In this document: piece by piece, positions 1 to 5,769 of the stretch
How the letters are laid out: each line of letters starts with the position of its first letter
Position numbering within the stretch: position 1 is the first letter of the stretch
Assembly (NCBI GenBank): GCA_005883365.1
Contig: VAXA01000215.1
Span: 1 to 6,021, forward strand
From: Actinomycetota bacterium
GTDB taxonomy: Bacteria > Actinomycetota > Thermoleophilia > Gaiellales > Gaiellaceae
Direction: 5' to 3'
DNA length: 6,021 bases
The notes under the pieces: model-generated
Databases searched by the model: none
Seen by the model: the letters and a program-made list of their open reading frames with translations, nothing else
Told to the model about the DNA's origin: nothing
Program-made: the position numbers and the translations under genes

Positions 1-37
1 CGACTTCGTCGAGGTGGGTGCAGTCGCGCGCGCTCAC
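1..37 (-). CDS. UBP-type zinc-finger protein, N-terminal 12 codons only (runs off the left edge)
   Basis: A GTG at 37-35 opens a frame running off the left edge and reading VSARDCTHLDEV. It overlaps the TGA of the oxidoreductase in a GTGA, and a GGGAG lies 4 bases upstream, so translational coupling is likely. A start of the form C-x-H-L-D near the N-terminus is typical of small bacterial UBP-type zinc-finger proteins (zf-UBP, PF02148, usually about 80-100 residues). In these, the first Cys and His are zinc ligands. In eukaryotic relatives the domain binds the ubiquitin C-terminus; the bacterial role is not settled. From memory, such proteins are often found beside this kind of FAD oxidoreductase in actinobacteria, which supports the call. 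Only 12 residues are visible, so the family assignment is tentative, while the overlapping start itself is clear. Confidence 0.55.
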   Translation of the reverse strand, partial: MSARDCTHLDEV

Positions 38-1590
38 CGGACTCCCGCGAGTTGCGCCGCGAGATGCTCGTGCACGAACTGCACCGCCATCGCGCCCTCT
101 CCCACGGCCGTTGCGCAGCGTTTCGTCGAGCCCGATCGGACGTCGCCGGCGGCGAGAATCCCGGGCACGCTCGTCTCGAGCAGGTTCGCGGCACCGGCCG
201 CGTCACCGGTGAGGACGAAGCCGTCCGCATGCCGCGAAACGGCGTCGCCGAGCCACTCGGTGCACGGACGCGCGCCGAGGAAGAGGAAGACGAACGAGAA
301 CGGCAGGCGCTCTCCCTTCGTGAGCGTCACCGCCTCGAGGCGTCCGTCACGACCGTGAAGCTCGGCGATCTCGCTGCGATCGCGGACGGCGACGCCCGAG
401 CGTTCGAGCTCGTGGATGAGGTAGTCGGACATCGTCTCGCGCAGGTCCGCGCGCCGGTGCAGGAGCGTGACCAGAGCGCCACCGCGGGCGAGCCAGACCG
501 CGGCCTGGCCGGCGGAGTTGCCGCCGCCGACCACCGCTACCCGAGAGGCGCCGCAGAGCTGCGCCTCGGGCGGCCCGGCCGCGTAGAAGATGCTCGTGCC
601 CTCGTACTCGGAAAGACCGTCGAGGGGAAGCCGCCGGTACTCGGCGCCGGTGGCGAGAACAACCGCGCCAGCGGCGACTTCATGTCCCTCCTCGAGGCGC
701 ACGACGTGGCGGCCGCTGCCCGGCTCGAGCGCGACGGCGCGATATGGGGTGGCCGGCCGCGCGCCGAACTTCCGCGCCTGGGACACCGCGCGACTCGTGA
801 GCTCGGCGCCGCTGATCCCGGCCGGAAAGCCGAGGTAGTTCTCGATCCGGCTCGACGATCCCGCCTGGCCGCCGAGCGCCGTGCTCTCGACCATGAGCGT
901 GTCGAGGCCCTCGGAAGCGCCGTACACGGCCGCCGCAAGCCCGGCAGGCCCCCCGCCCACGACGAGCAGGTCGACCTCCTCGCGGCGCTCGAGCTCCCGG
1001 CCGATCCCGAGTGCGCGTAGCACGTCACCGCTCGACGGTCGCTTCAGCTCGACGCCGCCCGGAAGTCGCACCAGCGGAGGCTTCTCGCCGCCGGACGGCA
1101 ACTCGTCGCGCCAGGTGAACGGCAGGCGGTTCGCCCGGGCGAAGTCGAGCAGACGCATCGTCGCCTCCGACGTGCGCGGCCCGACGATCTCGATGCCGAC
1201 ACCCTCGACACGCTGCAACGCCTCACGGCGCGCCATGAAGGTGGACAGGACCAGGTCGCTGAGCGGACCGTCGTCGAACAACATCCGCCGCAGGACGTCC
1301 CGGTCGACTGCGACGTAGCGCAGCGGCTGCGTCACGACGGCGGTGAGGAACACGGTCTGGCCGGACAGGAGGTTCAGCTCGCCGAGGAAGCTCGACACGC
1401 CGTGGCGGACGATCTCGTTGCCCGAGGCGTCGAGGATCGCCACCTCGCCCTCCTGGATCGCGATGAAGGGATACGTCTCGTCGCCGACCCTGAACAGCAC
1501 CTCACCGATGCGTGCCGTGCGCTCCTCGCCGAGTTCCGCCAGCCTCGCCAGCTGCGAGGCCGAGAGGGAGGGACTGGCGGGAGCGGCCAT
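34..1590 (-). CDS. FAD/NADPH oxidoreductase of thioredoxin-reductase fold with N-terminal cyclic-nucleotide-binding-like domain
   Basis: This 518-residue cytoplasmic protein has three parts. Residues about 20-125 form a cNMP-binding beta-roll with a phosphate-cassette-like stretch, FLGELNLLSGQTVFLTAV (68-85). Residues about 130-197 resemble the thioredoxin/glutaredoxin-like linker of this family but have no cysteine. Residues 205-518 form the flavoprotein module: FAD motif GGGPAGLAAA (212-221), RIENYLGFP (248-256), NADPH motif GGGNSAGQAA (355-364), HRRADLR (378-384, suited to the NADPH 2'-phosphate), and the C-terminal FAD motif GDVRSGSTKR (482-491). Two key elements are missing. Val80 sits where the cAMP-binding Arg is expected. 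The CxxC expected just before the NADPH motif is absent; only Cys346 lies there, in EAQLC. It is therefore probably not a classical thioredoxin reductase; electron acceptor and ligand are unknown. The ATG at 1590 was chosen. An in-frame GTG at 1617 is possible, and neither has a clear ribosome site. It lies 104 bases after the small gene and overlaps the zinc-finger start. Confidence 0.9.
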   Translation of the reverse strand: MAAPASPSLSASQLARLAELGEERTARIGEVLFRVGDETYPFIAIQEGEVAILDASGNEIVRHGVSSFLGELNLLSGQTVFLTAVVTQPLRYVAVDRDVLRRMLFDDGPLSDLVLSTFMARREALQRVEGVGIEIVGPRTSEATMRLLDFARANRLPFTWRDELPSGGEKPPLVRLPGGVELKRPSSGDVLRALGIGRELERREEVDLLVVGGGPAGLAAAVYGASEGLDTLMVESTALGGQAGSSSRIENYLGFPAGISGAELTSRAVSQARKFGARPATPYRAVALEPGSGRHVVRLEEGHEVAAGAVVLATGAEYRRLPLDGLSEYEGTSIFYAAGPPEAQLCGASRVAVVGGGNSAGQAAVWLARGGALVTLLHRRADLRETMSDYLIHELERSGVAVRDRSEIAELHGRDGRLEAVTLTKGERLPFSFVFLFLGARPCTEWLGDAVSRHADGFVLTGDAAGAANLLETSVPGILAAGDVRSGSTKRCATAVGEGAMAVQFVHEHLAAQLAGVR

Positions 1591-1694
1591 CGGGCGAGGG
1601 TAGCCGCGCGCTTTCACTCTGCGTCGGGGGGCGCCCGGGCGGTGCGGCGCCGGAGGCGATCGGTCCACTGCCGTTCGGGCTTGGCTCCACTCGG
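1591..1694 (-). other. Gap between the small gene and the oxidoreductase gene, with a GC inverted repeat
   Basis: No convincing gene lies in this gap. A GGCGCC word occurs at 1630-1635 and again at 1646-1651. The two could pair as a 6-bp stem with a 10-base loop, but no T-run follows, so this is at most a weak attenuator or chance GC structure. On the minus strand TACCCT (1602-1597) lies exactly where a -10 hexamer of the TAnnnT type would place transcription initiation on the A of the ATG at 1590. Together with the missing ribosome site, this leaves room for a leaderless internal promoter. No good -35 was seen. Read-through from the pump gene is equally possible. Confidence 0.25.
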
Positions 1695-1868
1695 CTAACC
1701 GACGAGCTCGACGAGCTGCTGCCGCGTGTGCTCGGCTTCCCGCTCGAGGCCGGGCGCCTGGGCGCCGGCGGCCTCGAGCAGGAGCTGCTGCCGTCGCTGG
1801 GCGTCGATCTGCCGAAGCAGGTCGTCGACGCGCCGCCGGTGCAGCGTGCGGTCCTGGCGACTCGTCAC
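1695..1868 (-). CDS. Small charged, probably helical protein coupled to the efflux pump gene
   Basis: This 57-residue protein starts at GTG 1868, which shares four bases (GTGA) with the stop of the pump gene. An AGGAGG lies 4 bases upstream, inside the last codons of the pump. The overlap, the strong ribosome site and a G/C-rich third position throughout argue for a real gene rather than chance. It is rich in Arg, Gln, Glu and Leu. The stretches RRRVDDLLRQIDAQRRQQLL (11-30) and LEREAEHTRQQLVELVG (41-57) look like two amphipathic helices separated by an AGAQAPG turn, compatible with a helical hairpin or short coiled coil. It has no signal peptide, membrane segment, cysteine or DNA-binding motif. 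I do not recognise a family. The tight coupling suggests that it is made in proportion to the transporter and may act on it, but that is inference. Confidence 0.7.
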   Translation of the reverse strand: MTSRQDRTLHRRRVDDLLRQIDAQRRQQLLLEAAGAQAPGLEREAEHTRQQLVELVG

Positions 1869-3331
1869 GCCGCCTCCTGCAGTTCCGGCGCCTTGGCCTC
1901 CTCCATCCGCTCGCGCGCCGGCCGGAGGAAGACCGCGACGATGAGGATCCCCGCGACGAGCAGCCCGCCGAGGACGTCGAAGGACGCCTGGAAGCCGTCG
2001 ACCGTCGCGGGCGCACTCGCGGCCGACAGCGCGTGGGCATGCGCATAGCCGGAGGCGGCGGTCGCAGCGATCGTGCTGATCGTCGCGACGCCGATCGCGC
2101 CACCGATCTGGCGACTCGTGTTCACGAGCCCCGAGGCGACACCGGCGTCCGCGCGCTCGACGCCGGTCAGGCTCCCGATCGTGATCGGCACGAAGGAGAA
2201 GCCCATCCCCGCGCCGCCGAGCACGAAGGCCGGGAAGATGTCCCAGAAGTAGTGGCCGTCCACCGGTAGGCGCGTCAGCAGCGCAACCGACACCGCGGCC
2301 ATGACCAGGCCGGCGGTCAGCGTCGCCCGGATCCCGGCGCGACCGACCACGACCTGCGCGACGTTCGAGGTGACGACGACCGTCAGGGCGAAGGCCACGA
2401 AGGCGACGCCGGTCTGCACGGCCGAGTAGTGGAGGACGTCCTGCAGGTAGAGCGTGAGGACGAAGAACTCCGAGAAGGCGACCGCCCCGACGATTGCCAT
2501 TGCGGCGTTCGAGGCGGAGAGCGTGCGCGAGCGGAAGATCCGCAACGGCAGGAGCGGCGACCGCGAGCGCAACTCGATCGCGACGAAGGCCGCGATGAGC
2601 GCCGCAGCGCCGCTGAGCAGGCCGATCGTGACGGGCGAGCTCCAGCCGTCGGTCGTCGCCCGGGTCAGGGCGTAGACGAGCAGCATCAGCCCGGCAGTCA
2701 CCGAGGTAGCGCCTGCAACGTCGAAATGCCGGTGCGCAAGATCGGCGCGACTCTCGCGCAGGAGGAACGGCGTGAGCGCGATCGCAGCCAGTCCGACCGG
2801 GACGTTGATGAAGAAGATCCACGACCAGCCGAGGTACGAGGTGATGACGCCGCCGAGCAGGACGCCCGCGGCTGCACCGCTACCCGAGGCCGCGCCGTAG
2901 ATCCCGAGCGCGCGATTGCGCTCGCGGCCCTCGGCGAACGTCGTCATCAGGAGCGAGAGCGCAGCCGGAGCGAGAAGCGCGCCTCCCAGTCCCTGCACTG
3001 CACGGAAGCCGATGAGTGAGCCGGACGACCAGGCGATGCCACAGAGCAGCGAGCTCGCAGCGAAGAGCGCAAGGCCGGCCACGAACATGCGCCGGCGGCC
3101 GAGCAGGTCGGCGAGCCGGCCGCCGAGCAGCAGTGTCCCGCCGAAGAGGATGGCGTAGGCGGTGATGACCCACTGGAGCCCCGTCTGGGAGAAGCCGAGA
3201 TCCGACTTGATCGAGGGGAGGGCGACGTTCACGATCGCCACGTCGAGAATGACCATGAACTGTGCGGTGACGATGAGGGCCAGGGCGCTCCAGCGCCGCC
3301 GCGGAGAATTCGGTTGAAGCATGGGAATCAA
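1865..3331 (-). CDS. MFS multidrug efflux transporter, DHA2 (EmrB/QacA) family, 14 membrane helices
   Basis: This 488-residue inner-membrane protein has the usual length for proton-coupled drug:H+ antiporters of the DHA2 family, which export hydrophobic or cationic toxic compounds. Visible signatures are LDVAIVNVALP in helix 1 (29-39, membrane Asp30), motif A GRLADLLGRRRMF (71-83), motif B RAVQGLGGALL (110-120, Arg110), and a motif-C region GVLLGGVI (156-163) followed by WSWIFFINVPVG (169-180). In motif C the usual Pro after the first Gly is Val. A second half of hydrophobic helices runs to about residue 469, then a charged cytoplasmic tail. The TTG at 3331 is preferred because GGAGG lies 6 bases upstream; the ATG at 3322 is 15 bases from it. 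The gene is divergent from the MarR gene, which is the usual arrangement for regulator-controlled efflux, and it overlaps the small gene by 4 bases. The substrate cannot be read from the sequence. Confidence 0.95.
   Translation of the reverse strand: MIPMLQPNSPRRRWSALALIVTAQFMVILDVAIVNVALPSIKSDLGFSQTGLQWVITAYAILFGGTLLLGGRLADLLGRRRMFVAGLALFAASSLLCGIAWSSGSLIGFRAVQGLGGALLAPAALSLLMTTFAEGRERNRALGIYGAASGSGAAAGVLLGGVITSYLGWSWIFFINVPVGLAAIALTPFLLRESRADLAHRHFDVAGATSVTAGLMLLVYALTRATTDGWSSPVTIGLLSGAAALIAAFVAIELRSRSPLLPLRIFRSRTLSASNAAMAIVGAVAFSEFFVLTLYLQDVLHYSAVQTGVAFVAFALTVVVTSNVAQVVVGRAGIRATLTAGLVMAAVSVALLTRLPVDGHYFWDIFPAFVLGGAGMGFSFVPITIGSLTGVERADAGVASGLVNTSRQIGGAIGVATISTIAATAASGYAHAHALSAASAPATVDGFQASFDVLGGLLVAGILIVAVFLRPARERMEEAKAPELQEAA
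1873..1878 (-). promoter_or_regulatory. Ribosome binding site of the small gene inside the pump 3' end
   Basis: The minus strand reads AGGAGG here, 4 bases before the GTG at 1868. It supports the 57-residue frame and places its translation start within the pump's stop codon. Confidence 0.6.
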
Positions 3332-3337
3332 GCACGT

Positions 3338-3342
3338 CCTCC
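3338..3342 (-). promoter_or_regulatory. Ribosome binding site that selects the TTG start of the efflux pump
   Basis: The minus strand reads GGAGG, with 6 bases to TTG 3331 and 15 to ATG 3322. The spacing favours the TTG, adding three residues (M-I-P) before the ATG-encoded methionine. The site also lies about 10-15 bases downstream of the transcription start predicted from the -10 box at 3360-3365. Confidence 0.65.
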
Positions 3343-3351
3343 AATCGTTGG

Positions 3352-3363
3352 TAGTATCAACTA
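3352..3363. promoter_or_regulatory. Candidate MarR operator 1 (TAGT-N4-ACTA)
   Basis: A perfect inverted repeat, TAGT-ATCA-ACTA, sits in the divergent gap. Overlapping symmetric words are GTTG...CAAC (3347-3350/3358-3361) and GTAT...ATAC (3354-3357/3363-3366). This is the only clearly A/T-rich stretch of the gap. It overlaps the pump's -10 box, so a bound dimer would block polymerase. MarR proteins typically bind such 12-20 bp palindromes between themselves and a divergent target. The exact site is inferred. Confidence 0.5.
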
Positions 3364-3387
3364 TACACGAGAGGAACGCTTGGTCGC
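3360..3387 (-). promoter_or_regulatory. Predicted promoter of the efflux pump operon
   Basis: On the minus strand a TATAGT (3365-3360, five of six matches to TATAAT) is preceded after 16 bases by GCGACC (3387-3382), a weak -35 sharing the GAC core of TTGACA. Transcription would begin near 3353, giving a leader of about 22 bases that carries the GGAGG. The -10 box overlaps candidate operator 1 and the -35 overlaps candidate operator 2. Confidence 0.45.
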
Positions 3388-3394
3388 GCTACCA
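3381..3394. promoter_or_regulatory. Candidate MarR operator 2 (imperfect palindrome TGGTCGCGCTACCA)
   Basis: This is a 14-base palindrome with six of seven pairs matching (3385/3390 is the mismatch). Its right arm CTACCA is the exact inverse of TGGTAG at 3349-3354, beside operator 1, so the same word recurs in opposite orientation across the gap. It lies 12 bases before the regulator's ATG, where binding would give autoregulation. The stretch is G+C-rich, so chance symmetry is possible. Confidence 0.3.
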
Positions 3395-3395
3395 T
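3390..3395 (+). promoter_or_regulatory. Possible -10 element of the MarR gene
   Basis: TACCAT fits the loose actinobacterial TAnnnT -10 pattern and would place transcription start only a few bases before ATG 3406. The regulator has no good ribosome site (only CACGAG precedes the ATG), so a nearly leaderless message is plausible. No -35 was recognised, so confidence is low. Confidence 0.2.
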
Positions 3396-3405
3396 ATTCC
3401 ACGAG

Positions 3406-3894
3406 ATGAGCATTGACACAAAGATCGATACAAAGACGACCCCGCGGCTTCCCGCCGAGCTGGTGGCGTCGAACGTCTTCCTGCTCAAGCGGCTTGGCTT
3501 CGCCGCCAAGAGCCGCTCGCTCGAGGTCTACGAGCAGGAGGGCCTCAACCCGTATCACTACGCGATCCTCGCGCTGCTCGACGAGGGCATGCCGGAGACG
3601 CAGGCCGCGATCGCGGACGCGCTCGGCTACGACCGCGGCACGCTCGTCGGCCTGCTCGACGAGCTCGAAGAGCATGGGCTCGTCGAGCGCAAGCGCGACC
3701 CCGACGACCGCCGGCGCCACCTCGTACGCCTCACGGGCGACGGCAAGCAGACCCTGGGGCGGCTGCGCGCGTTCGCGCAGCGGGTGGAGGAGGAGTTCCT
3801 CGCGCCGCTCGACGCCGAGCAGCGAGAGACGCTGCACGCGCTCCTGCTCGAGCTCGCGGCGAAGCACGAGCCACGCTGCGCTCCGCCCTCCTAG
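3406..3894 (+). CDS. MarR-family winged-helix transcriptional regulator
   Basis: This 162-residue cytoplasmic protein has the usual MarR length. It acts as a dimer that typically represses a neighbouring gene until a small phenolic, drug-like or oxidising ligand releases it. An N-terminal dimerisation helix covers about 16-45. The winged-helix domain follows: QAAIADALGYDRGTLVGLLDELEEHGLVER (66-95) contains the recognition helix, and KRDPDDRRRHLVRLT (96-110) is the wing with the characteristic Asp/Arg-rich tip. C-terminal helices (about 113-153) complete the dimer interface. The only cysteine, Cys158, is near the end, so an OhrR-type cysteine redox switch in the N-terminal helix is not evident. 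The N-terminus carries a short repeat, IDTKIDTK, encoded by unusually A/T-rich codons that may keep the start open for ribosomes. It is divergent from the efflux pump, its likely target. The ligand is unknown. Confidence 0.93.
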   Translation: MSIDTKIDTKTTPRLPAELVASNVFLLKRLGFAAKSRSLEVYEQEGLNPYHYAILALLDEGMPETQAAIADALGYDRGTLVGLLDELEEHGLVERKRDPDDRRRHLVRLTGDGKQTLGRLRAFAQRVEEEFLAPLDAEQRETLHALLLELAAKHEPRCAPPS

Positions 3895-3908
3895 AGGGCT
3901 GGATTACG

Positions 3909-3931
3909 AGCCGGCGGCGACGGGCCCGGCT
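3909..3931. terminator. Possible hairpin between the convergent MarR and kinase genes
   Basis: AGCCGG (3909-3914) can pair with CCGGCT (3926-3931) around an 11-base loop, 15 bases after the MarR stop. No T-run follows on either strand, so it is not a classical intrinsic terminator. Its place between converging genes is its only support as a transcription end. Confidence 0.25.
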
Positions 3932-3958
3932 GCTCGGCATCGTTGAAGTCGCGGCGAC

Positions 3959-3979
3959 CGTCACGCCGGAGCCGTGACG
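3959..3979. repeat. Inverted repeat across the kinase stop codon
   Basis: CGTCACG (3959-3965) is perfectly inverted as CGTGACG (3973-3979), a 7-bp stem with a 7-base loop. The kinase's TGA (3963-3961) lies in one arm. It may act as a 3'-end hairpin in either transcript, but no U-tract is present. Confidence 0.3.
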
Positions 3980-5769
3980 CGCCCGGCGACCGGGAGCTCG
4001 AAGGTGAAGGTCGCTCCCTGGCCCGGGTCGGACTCGACCCAGATCCTGCCGTTCATCGAGCGGACGAGCTCGCGGCAGATGTAGAGCCCGAGACCGCTGC
4101 CGCCGATGCCGCGCCGGTGGTCCGGATCCAGGCGATAGAACTTCTCGAAGATCCGCTCCTGCTCCCCGAGCGGGATGCCGAGGCCCTCGTCGCGGACGGT
4201 GAAGCGTGCGTGCACGTCGTCCGCCTCGACGCCGAGCTCGATTCGTCCGCCGCGTGGCGAGTACTTGATCGCGTTGTCGACGAGATTCATGAGCACCTGG
4301 CGTGTACGTCCCGGGTCGCCCACCACCTTCGGCATCAGGGCGGGAATCGACACGTCGATTGTCGTGTCGTCGCCGACCCGGAGACGCGCCGCCGCGGCGG
4401 CCGTCCAGACGAGCTCCTCGGGGTCGAACGGCTCGGTGACGACGGTGAGGGAGCCGCTGTCGAGCTGGCCGGCAACGAGGATCTCCTCCACTAGGTCGGC
4501 GAGCCGCCTCGACTGGACCGCGATCATGTCGAGCAGGTCGTGCTGGGTCGGCGCGCTCAGGTCGTGCTCGCGCTCGAGCAGGGTCAAGGCGGCCCCGTGC
4601 AGCGAGGCGAGCGGGGTGCGCAGCTCGTGCGAGATCGTGGCGACGAACTGTGAGCGGAGCTCCTCGAGCCGCCTCTCACGGGTGACGTCGCGGAACGCGT
4701 ACACGGTGCCGTCGTCCAGGGTGACGCCGACGATCGACAGCCATACCTCGCGCCCGCCGACGTCCAGCGGCACCGTCTCGGCGCTCGACGCATCGTCGGC
4801 GTCGCCGGGCCGCCTGGCCACCGGAATTCTGGCCGCAACGGCCGGCCAGCCCGGAATCGTCTCCTCCGCCGGACGGTTGCAGACCGCGTCTGCGCGAAGT
4901 CCGGTGATCGCCTCCGCCGCCGGGTTCCAGAGCTGGATCACGCCGTCACGGTCGACCAGGAAGACGCCGTCGCCTACGCGGGCCAGCACACGCTCGGCGC
5001 GCGCGCGCTCCTGCCTCGACACCCGGCTGCGGGCGATCGACGGCGACACCGCGTAGGCCAGCGCGAGGAGCGCCGCGATCAGGCCGAACCCGACGCCCAT
5101 CACGCGCCAGCGAGCGGTATTCGCCTGCGAATCGATGTAGGAGCTGCGTTCCAGCGTCACGAGCTTGACCCGGCTCGGGGAGCCGCCAAGATCCTCCGCA
5201 ACCGCCCGATAGCCGAGACCGCCCAGGCGGATGTCGTCGGCGTTTGCCTGCAGCGTCCCGGATTGGATCCGAAGGGTCCGCTCCGCGTCGACGAGATTGC
5301 CGGCGCGAGCTAGGCCGATCCGCCGCCGGTCGCCGAGATCGGTCTTCCGCGTTAGCCAGGCGACGAGAGGGCGATCCAGCGGGAGGAAGACGAGCACCTC
5401 GCCGACCGTGCGCCCCTTGGAGGTGACGTCGACCTTACGGACCGCCGCAGCTGCCGGAACGGCGCCGCGCCAACGGACGACGGCGCCGCCCGGGCGCATT
5501 CTCCAGCTGAGCACCCGCGGCCCGCCGCGGAGGAACGCGAGCTGCAGGCGCCGTTCGCTCGCGAGCCTGCTCGCCGCCGCGTCGGCGGCGGAGACGAGGT
5601 TGCGGTAGATCTCGCCCGCAGAGTTGAGGCTCTCGGCCAGCCGGGCGTCCGCGTTGCTGCGCTCACGCTGGGCGGAATAGCCTCCTAGCCCCCAGGCGGC
5701 AACGGCGAGCGGCGCCGCAAGAAGCAGGAGCGCGGCGATGAGCCGGACCCTGCCGGGTCTGGCGCCTAT
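3961..5769 (-). CDS. Membrane-bound PAS-containing sensor histidine kinase
   Basis: This 602-residue kinase senses a signal and autophosphorylates a His to feed a response regulator not seen here. In order: a basic N-terminus and first membrane helix (about 9-28); an extracytoplasmic region (about 30-221) that could be a Cache-like or novel sensor fold; a second helix (about 223-243); a short linker without an obvious HAMP; a PAS domain (about 258-365, with GDGVFLVDRDGVIQLWNPAA); HisKA with FVATISHELRTPL (375-387, phospho-acceptor His381); and a HATPase domain with N box NLVDNAIKYS (495-504), G1 DEGLGIP (527-533), F box FEKFYR (541-546) and G2 GGSGLGLYI (556-564). The catalytic motifs are intact. 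The start is unusual: no in-frame ATG, GTG or TTG lies between GTG 5970, which is deep in the upstream gene, and GTG 5514, which would lose the first helix. AUA 5769 follows AGGAGG by 6 bases and gives a natural MGARPGRVRL membrane anchor. The frame is certain; the start is inferred. Confidence 0.88.
   Translation of the reverse strand: MGARPGRVRLIAALLLLAAPLAVAAWGLGGYSAQRERSNADARLAESLNSAGEIYRNLVSAADAAASRLASERRLQLAFLRGGPRVLSWRMRPGGAVVRWRGAVPAAAAVRKVDVTSKGRTVGEVLVFLPLDRPLVAWLTRKTDLGDRRRIGLARAGNLVDAERTLRIQSGTLQANADDIRLGGLGYRAVAEDLGGSPSRVKLVTLERSSYIDSQANTARWRVMGVGFGLIAALLALAYAVSPSIARSRVSRQERARAERVLARVGDGVFLVDRDGVIQLWNPAAEAITGLRADAVCNRPAEETIPGWPAVAARIPVARRPGDADDASSAETVPLDVGGREVWLSIVGVTLDDGTVYAFRDVTRERRLEELRSQFVATISHELRTPLASLHGAALTLLEREHDLSAPTQHDLLDMIAVQSRRLADLVEEILVAGQLDSGSLTVVTEPFDPEELVWTAAAAARLRVGDDTTIDVSIPALMPKVVGDPGRTRQVLMNLVDNAIKYSPRGGRIELGVEADDVHARFTVRDEGLGIPLGEQERIFEKFYRLDPDHRRGIGGSGLGLYICRELVRSMNGRIWVESDPGQGATFTFELPVAGRVTAPA

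Noticed and set aside
52..1020. A 322-codon open frame on the plus strand opposite the oxidoreductase
   Set aside because: It mirrors a gene with clear FAD and NADPH motifs. Long antisense frames are expected in G+C-rich coding DNA, and its translation is low-complexity and Arg/Ala/Glu-rich with no domain.
34..1590. Naming the oxidoreductase trxB
   Set aside because: The fold matches, but the CxxC needed to reduce thioredoxin is not present before the NADPH motif, so the symbol would mislead.
1591..2103. N-terminal extension of the oxidoreductase frame up to 2103
   Set aside because: The extension is Arg/Pro/Ser-rich shadow sequence across the small gene and the pump's 3' end. The conserved cNMP-like domain begins shortly after ATG 1590.
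1869..2822. Upstream extension of the small gene's frame to a 375-codon protein
   Set aside because: This part overlaps the well-supported efflux pump in another frame and is Arg-rich without domains. Only the last 57 codons, after the GTGA overlap, lie outside the pump.
3413..3946. A 177-codon plus-strand frame overlapping the MarR gene
   Set aside because: It is the +1 shadow of the MarR gene, Arg/Ser-rich, whereas the MarR frame has the full winged-helix pattern.
4175..5056. A 293-codon plus-strand frame opposite the kinase
   Set aside because: It is a Ser/Arg-rich antisense shadow of the PAS and kinase domains with no recognisable motif.
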